Positions 45,935 through 57,050 of a stretch of 64,000 nt of DNA are shown one piece after another. The notes under the pieces are model-generated. The model worked only from the letters and a program-made list of their open reading frames with translations. It was not told the DNA's origin and searched no databases. This DNA comes from Castor canadensis (taxonomy: Eukaryota > Chordata > Mammalia > Rodentia > Castoridae): assembly GCF_047511655.1 (NCBI RefSeq), contig NC_133403.1, forward strand, positions 16,613,014 through 16,677,013. Direction: 5' to 3'. The translations under genes were made by a program, and so were the position numbers. The stretch's first letter is position 1. Each line of letters starts with the position of its first letter.

Positions 45935-46240
45935 TGGTAGCAAGCACAAGGCCATGAGTTCAAACCCCAGTACCAGCAAAATCAAATAACAAAGCAACCC
46001 ACATTGCTTTGGGGTTTTTGTGTTTTTTATTGACCCATTATTAAATGTCCCTTTTGTTTTCAGTTTTCAGTTTCCTTTTTTACTTACTAACTTCATATTA
46101 ATAAAGATTGGAAGCACATTTAAGTCTCTTCAAATGGTTAAAAATGGTAGGCAACCAGTCACAGAGCTTTCCCTCTGAAAGATTATGAGATCCAATCTGA
46201 TTGGAATAAGATTATTGGACATGTTCGTTTCATTTGTTGA
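45935..46240 (-). repeat. Composite repeat copy C, inverted
   Basis: Begins with a + strand SINE tail ('gagttcaaaccccagtacc'), followed by reversed landmarks: 'cttcatattaataaagattgg', 'tttaagtctcttcaaatgg', 'gattatgagatccaatctg'. Relative to copy B it forms an inverted repeat with a centre near 45780. Confidence 0.75.
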
Positions 46241-49239
46241 ACAGATATTTTTTCTTGTGCTTCAGGAAATCTCAAATCACAAATTAGGCAGACTGAGGTG
46301 ACTACCAGTAGACAAAGAAGGTAGCAGGTCTTTAACATAAGACTGAGCCCCACAGATTCTCTACAGCTATGAACGTGAAGAAGCAGAAGAGGGAACCTGT
46401 CAGTCCTAGGGTTCCTCCACCAGAAGAGGAAGATCTGAGAGTAAGTGGATGCTTGGGTAAAGCTGGAAATAGGGTGCCATTAAATGGGGCCTGGGTTAGG
46501 TCATAGATGACTACCCCTGTAATCAACTTTTCCTGCTCATCTCTGAAGTCTCTTCTTGGAAACTGGAGACAGAAACATATAGACACCCTGAGGAGCAAAC
46601 TCACCTGCTATGAAGGATCTTATTTAAGTATCATTTTGTCCTATTTGTGAACTCTAGCTCAATATTGCATTTTTATCTGGCAACCCACCTTTCTACATCC
46701 TTTTCAACAAGGTCATTAGAAGAACATATTATCATTTAAAAATCTAGCAGTAAATTGGCCAAACATGATTGGATCTTGCCTAAATAGAATATGAAAGTAA
46801 TATTTGAAACTCTCTTTTTTATTTACATTTGAGAGTTTACTGGATTTTTTCTGGTCCATTAATATACCTTCTTTTTCACCCATGGGTGCAAGGACTGTAG
46901 AGACTTTGAGCACACTGCTAGAAGCAGGAGGTGTCCCATCAAATGCTGAGATGGGGTCATGTTCTCAATGCCTCTGAACACAAAGAAACAGAAAGACAAC
47001 CAGGAACCACAGAACACCCCCCTAGATTATCAGAACCCAAGGACCTTTCACCAGACTGATAGAGAAAAGAACAGGGACAGAGGTGAGAAATGGGGAAGGT
47101 GAAAACCAAACTTCAGGCACTAAAGCTAAGGAGATGGTGTCTGTCCATGTCACCACCATTTGTAAAGAGCTGTCCAGGCAATTAGATTATAGGTGATGTC
47201 AAAAAAATAGAGCAGGTTTTCCTGTCCTCCAGTACCAAAGAGATAGGACTACATTCAAGCTACAAATGGCAGGGGCCCAGACACATCTAGGAAAGTAGCA
47301 ACTTATGGCACAAAAGAACAGAGATGATGTGAACCTTGACTTGGGGAATTATGAACTGTCAGACATTATGGAGAGACTGCCATGAAGAAAGGAGCAGTTT
47401 CAGTGCAGGTTATCAGAATGCACTGCATGAATTAGAAGAAATGTTCAAAAGTACTGAGACCCAGACACATTTCTCTCCATGTAGTGGGTAATCTGGGTAT
47501 AGCCACTTAAAAATTGTTTCTTCCTATGGCAAGAGGAGCAGCTGAGGAAAGCTCTAGTCCAGAAATTTCCCAGAATTAACAACAGGAGGTAGGGGCACAA
47601 TTGGATTAAAGCGACAGAGTCCTGTGACTATTTGAGGGTGATTGTCCCCTTGGTGTCCCTCACATTTTGTCTTCTGTTTGCTGTCTTGCATTTCCCCTGG
47701 GAATGAAGGATTTGCTCAAGGTCCCCCTGTGGCTAAGAGGAGGCCAGTTTTTGTACTTAGCATTTGTCAAACTTCCCTTTTCTTTATTTTCATTTTTTAA
47801 AATAATTACTTCTATGTCTTCAATAATGTGCAAGTAAGGAAATGTTACGTGATTTCTTCTTACATGTTTAAATCTTAGAAACTTACATATAAGAATATTA
47901 AATTTTAGAGTGATAAAATGTCATTAGCCATTTTCCCATCCTTAAGTTTCCATTACTCAATTAGCGCCCCATAATTGTATAAGAAAATGCCCTTTATTCA
48001 GTAGAATAATAGTGAAGTTACAATTATTACCTTCTTCATTATGGTATAAAGTATATTGTAATGTGACAGGGTGATTGTAACTTCTTATCATCATTCCTCA
48101 GTGTCCTATGTACAGGTGCCTAGATGCCTGGACCCCACACTCTGCTAATTCCACATTTAATATGATAAAATATGTTGTTTCACTATTAATATTAATGTTT
48201 TGACTGCCTTGCATTATTTGCTGGATTTTCATGAAATATTATGTTGAGCACATACCAATGAGGCACTATAGTGCATAGCTTTCCTATAGGAACCAAATAA
48301 GCAAATACTGTACAATAGAAACTGAAATAGATCTGTCCTGGACATTGTTGAAACAAGTCAACCAACAATCAACATATCTGAAATAGGATCCATTTACCCT
48401 AAGGTGTCTTCCATGAAAGGAACAGAATTTACCTCTTTTACCTATGCAAAATAAAGGTCAGCCCTTCCAAAACAGATGTCTGTGGGTCACTACTCCCATG
48501 TCCCATAGAGTGTCCTCTATAAGGATTTCCAATTCTCCTCCTCCTCTGAGGAGACTTATTTGGAGTGAGATAACTCCATGTCAGGGGACTTGGAGGGGAC
48601 AGCTGGACTAAGCATGGTGGCCAGAGGGTACAAGTTGTTTCTGCTTAATCACATCACCTTTTGTGGAACCTATATAATGATTGTTCTGAAGAGACTTCTA
48701 TGAACAGACACACAGACACAAATGGAACTTAATATAGTACTGTATGAAGGGTTTTGCCTCAACATAATTTCACAGAAAATAGAAGTGGCACAGGTCTGTG
48801 CACATTAATTTATGTTTTTTCTCTTTTTCTAGCCTCTTGTAAACATTATTTAATTTTGTTTTAACAGCAGTAAAATTTATAATTTATAAATATTACATAA
48901 ACTTTATACTTCGTAAAATTTATCTCTGACAAAATATAAGAGGCCTAACTACACTAAAATCTTACTTACAAATATGTGAATACTTTATCTTCCACAGTAT
49001 GGAATATTGACATGTTAAATATGACACAAAAATTGCTTCTAAGGAAGTGACTATGGAGATTCAGGACCACCTGACAGAAAGGCAGAAAGGATTGCTATTG
49101 TGTTTGGTGTTTGAACAGCCAAAATCTGAGGAACTAAAGTTCTTCATAAGGAGCCTGGGTCACATATTTTGTTACAATCATGGAGAGCAAAACTATATAT
49201 TTTCTCTAACTAATTTGTTGATATCTATCATCATAAAAC
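46241..49239. other. 3-kb stretch without recognised gene
   Basis: No V segment, known gene or clear L1. A 90-codon minus-strand frame (46332-46604) and 66-codon + strand frame (49047-49247) lack domains. GC is higher around 46300-47750 than in the flanks, and that part may be an old LTR or unique sequence; I cannot tell. Confidence 0.35.
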
Positions 49240-49610
49240 AGTGTTAAATCTCATTGAACTACTGCTCTACATCTATGGAAATGGCCATATGGGTTTTTCT
49301 CTTCCTTCTGTTGTGATGTATTGTAATTATTGACTTGTATATCATTCATCAATGAGATAAATCCTACATCAGCATAACAGGTAATACCTTAGTGTGATTA
49401 TGCAATCATTGCATTAGTGTTTTATTATAATATTATTGTCCTGTAGTTGTCTATGTTCTTTCTTGGTTTTGGTGTCAGGACAATATTGCCTTACTGAACA
49501 AGTATACTGTTTCCTTTGTTTTCAATTTTTGAAAGTTTTTGAATTGGAGTTCGTTCTTTAAATGTTGTGTAGAATTCACCTTTTCAGTCATAAATCTGCT
49601 TCTTCAATAT
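49240..49610 (-). repeat. Old L1 ORF2 reverse-transcriptase fragment, minus strand
   Basis: Reversed landmarks: 'ctacatctatggaaatggcc', 'aatgagataaatcctacatc', 'tttcttggttttggtgtcagg' and 'aatgttgtgtagaattcacc', in the order of the reverse transcriptase domain. Diverged. Confidence 0.7.
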
Positions 49611-49969
49611 GGTTCATTGTTATCCATCCTTTCACATTTTTCACCTGTTTTCCAAACATCCATCCCCACATTTCCTTTCATGGTAACTCCTTATTACATG
49701 AAGATGGGACAAGGGACTTTCACAGTTTGATTATTATATTTATTTTACTAAACTCAAGCCTTTATCACAAGCTCACCAGTTCTCAATTAACATCCCATTC
49801 TGGCTTCAAGGTGGTCTCAGGCCACGATGTTTCATTAGGTCTTGGCCTTACTGCACCTCTGTGGGTGGTGAATCCTCTGTATGCTACTGTCTTCCAGGTG
49901 AGTAGTCTGCAGATAGCAAGCACTGATCCTGATGGTTGACTTTAGGTCAATTATTTTATTACTTATATT
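49611..49969. other. Stretch without recognised gene
   Basis: Sequence between two L1 fragments; the 125-codon frame at 49562-49939 has no domain. Confidence 0.4.
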
Positions 49970-50165
49970 TCTCTACTCTTTACCACCTGTGAACTTTGGT
50001 GAAGTAAGATCTCCAACTCAGGCAGATCCTTGATTGCTAACAGTCTCTATTTTGATATATTATTTGTCTGAAATCAGTATGGCCACAGTAGCCTCTCTCA
50101 TCATGGAATATATTCTCCTTCTTTTCTTAACTTTTTCAATTTATATTTAAAGGAAATTTTATGCA
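49970..50165 (-). repeat. Old L1 endonuclease-region fragment, minus strand
   Basis: Reads 'tctgaaatcagtatggccacag...catggaatatattc', the reversed N-terminal part of ORF2. Probably the same old element as 49240-49610 with intervening sequence lost or replaced. Confidence 0.6.
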
Positions 50166-50469
50166 GAAATATAAAGAGCAATAGTGGAGTTAATATGATC
50201 AATGTAAAATGCATGCCTTTTGAAACCTTATGGTGTAAGCTTTTGGATAATTAATACACACTAATAAAATGCATATGAAATATATACTTGACATCTATAC
50301 TTTAATCCAGATTGATCAGTCATTATTACCCACAGTATTAAGCTTATCATTAGTGTATGTAAGAACTAAAGATGTGATAATTGATTACATATTTAATATA
50401 TTTCAATTTCTTGAAAATTTCAGAATTACTTGTTTCCCCTCTCATTTTGTCATCAGACATTAGTTATTT

Positions 50470-50585
50470 TATCCATTAACAGTTCATGCACCTCAGTCCA
50501 AGCTAATGGAGAGGCCACAGTAGGAGGATCAAAAGATTGAAGCCTGACTGGGCAATGCAGTAAAAACCTGTCTCAGAAAAATGAG
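50470..50585 (+). repeat. SINE fragment, plus strand
   Basis: Contains 'aggaggatcaaaagattgaagcc', 'gactgggcaatgcagtaaaa' and 'cctgtctcagaaaaatg', the 7SL-like part of a rodent SINE. Confidence 0.7.
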
Positions 50586-52259
50586 GAAGTATTCACACAC
50601 TCTCAGAGTTAATGTTGTATTCCTTCTTACTGAAGGAGTGTTCAAGGTTCCCATGTCTAATTCAGTATTCATCGCAATGTTACTTAACAAAGAAAGCACT
50701 GGAGGCTCCATCCACCACATCATACTCATTTCATGGCATCTCTGTCTTATAGCCTCCTGCTCTGCTGTTCTTGGTTTGACTCTGCCTGGCTCAGCCTCAG
50801 TGCTGTTTTTTGCTTGCATGACTCTCATTCTGTTCCAAAGAGCTGTATTGTCATGGCAGCATCCACCCAGCTTTCAAAGGATGTCCACAGAGCATCAGGG
50901 ATGGGCAGAAAAAAAATAAGAGAAGACACAGAACAAAGCACACACTGAAGCAATGCATAATTGACCCTTGGGGTGATTTTGTTCCTTATACTTCAAGTAT
51001 TTAGAGCCAGCAGCCTGCAAAGCCACTTGAAATTGCTGGAATTACCCAGCTCACATGATGAGTTCTCTTATGCATATTGTACCCAGGAAAGCAGTGATAT
51101 GGGGCTTCTGGGGCCTTCTGGGCCCAACAATCACTGCAGTCTGTGTAGAGGCAGGACATCAAGTCACAGAGGATTATTCATCAACCCTAAGACTGGGTGA
51201 CTGAGCACTGTGGTTTGGGGATTTTCTTGTGATTTTTTTTACCCATTTCTTCTTTTTGACATTCTCTTTTTCACTGTGAATGTCTTCTCTTTGTCAGTCC
51301 TACTAGTGTATTATGGAAGCACTTAATTATTTTGCTTTCATATGTTCCTCATAAATGGAGTCTCACACAGGTGACTGATTCAGATTACGTTTGCAGTAGA
51401 CTTTGGACTTGTGCTTTGAAATTCATGCTGGGATAGTTAAACTCTTGGAGGCTCTTATAATGAAGTACACTTTTAGTATTCCAGGTGGACATGATTTGCA
51501 TGCAGAGATGTATGACTCAAATACATGGCCCATCACCATCCATGTGTTGGAACTTAACTGCTGAAGTGATAATAATAAGACATTGGGATTCTTGCAGTAA
51601 ATTAGTCCAAGAGATATGTGGTCACATAGATGGAATTAGTATTCCTCTATCTAGGCTTCACAAAGTGATTAGATCTCTGGTCACCATCCTGCAATCAAAG
51701 AACACAGTTAGCATCTTTTCTGCAATGGCAGGATGCAGAAATCAGACAATGTGCGAAAGAGGGACCCCACCCTGACCAGAAAATACATTGACTATTGCCT
51801 TGTTCTTGGACACCTAGGTTCTTTGACACCTCTGCCTCTAGATATAGGAGAAGCAAATGTGCATTATTTGTAAGTTGCCCAGTCTGGAGTATTTTATAAT
51901 AGCAGCAATGTCGGAGTGAGAAATGGACTAAGACACCCTTAAGTTTGTTCCCTGAACTAGTCACACTCTCATAATAGGAGGGTGTTCTGCAAACATCATC
52001 AAGCAAATTCCTCCAAGAGTCACATCAGAGATCTACTGGATCCAGTCTTGAGAAGAGCAGGCCATGTACAGGGGATGGATTTTTAAGATCTAAATTCTCA
52101 TAAATGTACAAAAAATTATGTACTTCTTTCTACACAAGCACAAAGACTGTGACATAATCCTGCACTGGATGCTTGTGAACATTCACAAATTTAAATACAA
52201 TGAAGGATTGATAAACTATTGAGATATGGAAAATACCCAACAAGGCACAAAAACATGAT
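50586..52259. other. Stretch without recognised gene
   Basis: Open frames of 112 codons (50581-50919), 96 codons (51485-51775) and 103 codons on the minus strand (51695-52006) show no recognisable domain or exon structure. No RNA gene seen. Confidence 0.4.
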
Positions 52260-52375
52260 GAGAAATCATTTTTTGACAGTGTATCCCAGGTGGCCTCAAA
52301 ATTGAGCCAAATACCTTACTATGCTATTACTAGGATTTGAGTTGAACATCAGCACAGGTGGCAGGCATAGCACAT
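52260..52375 (-). repeat. SINE fragment, minus strand
   Basis: Reads 'cccaggtggcctcaaaattgag...aggatttgagttgaacatc...', a reversed, strongly diverged SINE. Confidence 0.45.
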
Positions 52376-52483
52376 TTTTTCTATGCTATCATTAATGTCA
52401 AACTGCTCCAATACTCTCACATTTGCTCTGATTCTTGACCTCTCTGAGAATTCTATCCTGAGACTGATATATATTAGAAGGAC

Positions 52484-52491
52484 TTGCAAAT
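52484..52491 (+). promoter_or_regulatory. Degenerate IGHV octamer (TTGCAAAT), V relic 7
   Basis: One mismatch from ATGCAAAT, at the expected distance (about 126 bp) from the leader. The flanking text is homologous to that at 25150-25350. Confidence 0.65.
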
Positions 52492-52609
52492 CGACTCTCC
52501 CTCTGCTCACAAACCCAGCCCTGCCTTGACCCTGCACTTGAGGGAAAGAAGCCCAGCTTGATCCCCAAATGATCCCATTCAGTGATCAGCACTAATATAG
52601 ACCACTCTG

Positions 52610-53055
52610 CCTGGAGTTGGGGTAGAGCTGGGTTTTCCTTGTGACTCTTTTAATGGTGATTTGTGTAGAAAAGTGATATTAAGTGTATGTGTGTAGAAAT
52701 GAGTGAGAGGAGCAGTTGGTGTATGTATCAGTTTCCTGACCAGAATTCTCTCTGTCATTGCAAGTGTCCAATGTGAAGTACAGCTGGTGGAGTCTGGAGG
52801 AGGCTTGGTGCAGCCTGAGGGGTCCCGGAGTCTCTCCTGTGCAGCCTCTTGATTCATCTTCAGCAATTACCTCATGAAGTGGGCTCGACGGGCTCCAGGG
52901 CAGGGGCAGGGCATGCATTAGAAACAAAACTAATAGTCACACCACAGAATACAATGTATCTTTTCACCATCTCCAGAGACAATGACAAGAACATGCTGTA
53001 TCTGCAAATAAACAGCTAGAGAGAGGAGTATACAGCCATGTATTACTACTGAAGA
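52610..53055 (+). pseudogene. IGHV pseudogene 7, IGHV3-like (clan III)
   Basis: The leader matches the IGHV3 type ('gagctgggttttccttgtg') but the A of the start ATG is gone (gcc-tggag) and an in-frame TAG follows. The donor GTGATT at 52656 is intact. The acceptor 'ttgcag' reads 'ttgcaa' (52761-52763), so the splice site is lost. FR1 is very well kept: [17 protein letters not shown], then LSCAAS with Cys23, followed by a TGA in place of the usual Gly. 'agcaattacctcatgaagtgg' gives CDR1 with Trp41. FR2 ends in a TAG and CDR2 is decayed. FR3 ('accatctccagagacaatgac', KNMLYLQINS) is recognisable. The end reads YYY-stop: Cys104 is lost. Confidence 0.93.
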
Positions 53056-53094
53056 CTCATTGTGGGGACATCAGTGTGATCCCTAACTGAAACC
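53056..53094 (+). other. 23-RSS of V relic 7, degenerate
   Basis: Heptamer CTCATTG (53056-53062, two mismatches), 23-bp spacer, nonamer ACTGAAACC (53086-53094). Confidence 0.7.
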
Positions 53095-53244
53095 TCTCTG
53101 TAGGGATGCTCAGGACCAGCAGATGGTGCTCAGGATACATGGAGTTCTGGTTCAGCCTCAGGAGCATGTGCAGCCCCTGTACTGAAAAGAAAGGAGGGGA
53201 TGAAGCCAGCTGTCCAGTGCAGTTCTAAACTTAGGTGTTCGTGA

Positions 53245-53362
53245 TGGATGTATGTGTTTATTTCTATATTCATTTATTCAGTCATTTATTTATTTATTCA
53301 TTTATGTACTTATGTATTCACTTATGTATTTATTGATTCATCTATGTATTTATATTTTTTGA
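53245..53362 (+). repeat. ATTT/GTATTTATTC-type simple repeat
   Basis: Imperfect repeats of TTTATTCA/TATGTATTTAT over about 115 bp, downstream of V relic 7. Confidence 0.8.
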
Positions 53363-53469
53363 TGGCCCAGAAGCCTTCAGAAAATTAGGAATTGCAGTGG
53401 CCAGCTTGCTTCATCCTTGGTTTCTTCTCCCTGGCAGCCCTTGGAGATAAAATGAATATAGAGGGGCAA

Positions 53470-53600
53470 AACCTCCAGCAGGAAGCAGCGAGTGAGGTAG
53501 CTAATGCCATAGTGCACTGGCTTAGAAGTGGAAGGTCCTGAGTTTAAGTTCTGAGTACACCTGGAAGCAGGTATTCTTTTTTTCCTTTTCTTTCTTCCAG
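53470..53600 (+). repeat. Possible SINE fragment
   Basis: 'gcactggcttagaagtggaag' followed by 'gtcctgagtttaagttctgag' resembles the tRNA-like 3' part of the SINEs here, but is very diverged. Confidence 0.4.
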
Positions 53601-53694
53601 CTGGACTCTGCAGGCTCATATCTGCTTACCTAGAGAATCAGGACAGAGATTGGGGCATTCTGCTGCCTATAATACATGTGCAAAAACTGGAAAG

Positions 53695-54185
53695 TGCACA
53701 ACTCACACATACACATGCACACACACACACTCTCTCACACAGACACCCCCCACACTCACACACATACACAAAAACATACACCTAACATGCAGACATACAC
53801 AAACTCACACACATAAATACATACACAAATACACTCACATTCACACACACACACAGATACACACACATATACTCACACACATATATACTCACACACACAC
53901 ACTCACACCCCCTCTCACAAACATACACCAACTCAGACACATACACACCCACTTTCACACTCACACACTCACCCACACACATATATACTTACACACATAC
54001 ACCCTCAAACATACACACATTTCACACACTCACACACATATAACTCACACACATACACTCACACACAAACACCCACATACTGTAAAACACATACACACTA
54101 ACACACATACACTCACACACATGTGCACATTCAAACATATACACACTCTCTCACACAGACATACTTACTCACAAACACACACACA
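53695..54185 (+). repeat. Degenerate CA-rich simple-sequence array
   Basis: About 490 bp of CACA with ACAT, TCAC and ACTCAC variants, like the array at 9529-10155. The Thr-His-rich 191-codon frame over it is a by-product of the repeat. It lies about 600 bp downstream of the V relic 7 RSS. Confidence 0.9.
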
Positions 54186-54420
54186 TAACCAAGCAATAAA
54201 AATAAATACATACACACATCAATAAATACAAAAATATGCAAATGAAAAAATACATAAATGAAAGGATTTATAAATACTTGAATATCTAAATAAACACATA
54301 ACATAAATGAATGAAAGAATGCATAAATTAATAAATAAATGAAGGACAACATAAATACATACATAGAACTATCAATAAATACATATATATGTGAATAAAT
54401 CAATTTATTTATTTATTTCT
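54186..54420 (+). repeat. (AAAT)n-type simple repeat
   Basis: AATAAATACAT/AAATGAAT units directly following the CA array, then 'tttatttatttatttc' in the complementary sense at 54402-54418. Confidence 0.85.
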
Positions 54421-54424
54421 GCAT

Positions 54425-54755
54425 CCATATGTGTATGTATTTCTCCTTTTATTTTGGTAATATAGCCATTTTTACTATGTTGACTGATATTCCATGAGCA
54501 TTGGAGATCTTTCCATCTTTTGTGTAATTCCTAGATCTCTTTCTTCAGTGGTTTGTAGATGTCCTTGTAGAGGTCATTTTTATATTTGTTGTTTATTCCT
54601 AGGTATTTGATTTTTTTGGAGGCTATTGTAAATGAAATTACTTTCCTATATTCTTTCTCAATTTTTCATCATTGGTTTATACAAAGTCTACTGATTTTTG
54701 TAAGTAGATATTTTCATCCTGCTACATTGCTGAAGCTGTTTATTCAATATTTGTA
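54425..54755 (-). repeat. L1 ORF2 fragment, minus strand
   Basis: Reversed L1 text: 'tggtaatatagccatttttac', 'tccatgagcattggagatc', 'gatgtccttgtagaggtc', 'cctaggtatttgattttttt', 'ggaggctattgtaaatg', 'tcctgctacattgctgaagc'. It lines up with 34080-34380 of the full-length minus-strand L1. Confidence 0.88.
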
Positions 54756-56632
54756 CCATATTCACCCTCTACACCATTTCCGTATATCCTCCCCCTTCCC
54801 ACTGGTACCAACTCCCCAGATTAGAATAGAAATGGGAAAACTAGCTGTAGGGGACCTATGCATAGTGGTGGAAATGGCATTGCTTTCTTTGTTCTATATT
54901 TGAATAAAATTACCCTTGCATCTAATCCTTGACTGTGGTATTATCCTTTGAAAGGCTGACAGGTGCATCAAGTGGAAGTACGTGAACTTCTGATTTTGGT
55001 GGTTGATGTCATGATGATCTTTGCTAGCTTCTCTATTGTTGGAGCTCTACTGTGGTATTGGTAATCAGTGAGTGCTGCTCTGTTTGCTAAAACTCCTCTC
55101 CTCATTTATGTTCTCTTTATTCTAGATACATTTTCTCCATAGAATTTAGTGGAGTGATGACTTTGAAAATCTAACATGTCCCTAAGAAAACATTTGTCGG
55201 CCACATCAAAGAAGAGAACTAAAGATGCACCTGCATCTACCAAAGCAATAAAGGAAAGACAACATTAAATTAATTAAATGGACAACACAAGCAGCTATCT
55301 GGAAAACAGTCAGCATTAAACACAGGTACTGCTATACAGAAACTTCTCCTTTCACTTTTGTCTCCCTAAAATATACAACAAACACACAAGGAATCACATC
55401 CTGTATGTGGCAAATCTAGACATAAAATCTATTGAAAATGATTTTCAGTATGCTGTCCAAACTCTACTTTATGAGCCAGAAATTCATGGAAAATGGTGCT
55501 TACTTTGGTGGGTTGGCACCATCCTCCTCGGTCATTTGAAAACACAAAAATAACGAGGTTTGAGGCAAAAATATCTGGGATTGAAAAGAGCTGTATTGAA
55601 CAGGGCTCTTAAAAAAAATCATGGCTTGCATAAGGGATCACCTTTAAATTTAACTAAATTTCTCCATCCCTATCAGCGTATGCATGTAAAACAGCATTTC
55701 AGGAAAAGAACATTAAACTATTGTTAAGATTCATCATCCCCTTGTTAATTGGATGTATTAAAAATATCATTAAGTTAAGTTTACAAACTGTCAATATTTT
55801 TAATGCTAATTGTCATTTCCATATTACCCGGTATTGGAAGGTGCCATTATTTGAAAATCATGAAGTCAAAGGAACGTAATCATTTCCCTTTCACACTATA
55901 ACATATACTTCTCTGACTTAACTAAAGCTATTTTGAAATAATATTTTGGGTTAAATTACTCTTTTTAAGTTGAGTTGAATATTCTAATATACTCTCTGCA
56001 ACTTTGGGTCCCTCTCATCTTAATTTATTGCTTTGCATTCAGTAACGTCACTTAAAATACTTGTCTCAATATGTTATCTGGTGCACATCTATTAGGGTAT
56101 CATCAGCCTTGTCTATGGGGAGATTTCTGTCTCTAGGACCTGCTGAGAGGGCTGTGGAAAACTCCAAGACTGCACTCCTTGTTCACAGACAGTAGGGAAA
56201 TACAGCATATTGAGGGTTGTAGTAAATATTATTGAAAATATATTAGCACATACTTGTTACTATTTATGTCAGTACCATTTAATAAACCATATATGCTAGA
56301 GTAGTACTATCTGTAGGTTTTGAATATTGAGGATATTTTTTCATAAAACCATGTGCATATTAGTGATGCTATTTCACATTCTTGTTTGCATTAATTATCA
56401 GATATTATAACAACAACAGAGGAGCATCAGATATTATTAACTTCAGGTAGCTCATTTTATAAAGAGTCTGAAGTTCAGAGAGATTTGTTTGGTAGTCATA
56501 CAACGCAGGCCATACACCCAGTATTCTAAATCTTGTATATTTCTGTTTTAATATGTGAACATCTTTCTATACTTAAGAAACATTAAATTATATTCAAACC
56601 AAAATCCATGAGGAGAACAACTTCTACTCACT
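54756..56632. other. Stretch without recognised gene
   Basis: AT-rich. The first 100 bp contain a C-rich 'cctcccccttcccactgg' tract. No V segment, RNA gene or L1 recognised in the rest. Confidence 0.4.
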
Positions 56633-57050
56633 GTTTTTTTGTTCTTTACAATTTGTAAGTCAGTTTATTAAATTTAGTAAAATAGTTGACTTAGGCATCT
56701 GCAGTGGTGACTTCGACCTCCATTCCTGGCTCAGTACTGATGGAAGTAATCTGTTTAACAATCTCAGAAGGGCTGTGCAAGTCAATGAGTTGCTGAGGAT
56801 TCTTATCTGGAACCAATCCCACATCTTAGAACCTTTGCCACAAGGTGTTTTTCTTGTAGTGATTCTCAAATCAGCATGCAGACCAGTCCTGTCACGTTGA
56901 GGTTCTTTTCCTTGGCACTTCTGATCAAGTCAGCACCCACCTTCTTCAGAGACTTCACATTGCGGCTGGTGAGGGTGATTTGAATTTGGTGAATTGCCAC
57001 CTTTGGCTCCACAGGGGTTTTTCCAATATCTTTAAAAGCCATGACTAAAG
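56633..57050 (-). pseudogene. RPS20: Processed pseudogene of ribosomal protein S20
   Basis: Reading on the minus strand: ATG at 57042, then a start typical of uS10/RPS20 ([13 protein letters not shown]), and later [15 protein letters not shown], followed by WDWFQ. It ends near 56691 with the TAA after '...cagatgcc', followed by the RPS20 3' UTR ('agtcaactattttactaaattt') and a poly-A remnant (the 'ttttttt' at 56633-56639). The coding-equivalent span is 352 nt against 360 in the gene, so there are net deletions and frame breaks. No introns. This is an L1-mediated retrocopy and not a working gene. Confidence 0.93.

Noticed and set aside
53650..54225. A 191-codon open frame on + rich in Thr and His
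   Set aside because: It is a by-product of the CA-rich simple repeat; so is the 213-codon frame at 9529-10170.
54402..54418. Possible transposon terminal repeat next to the AAAT array
   Set aside because: A TTTATTTATTT run is simply complementary low-complexity sequence; no element ends were seen.
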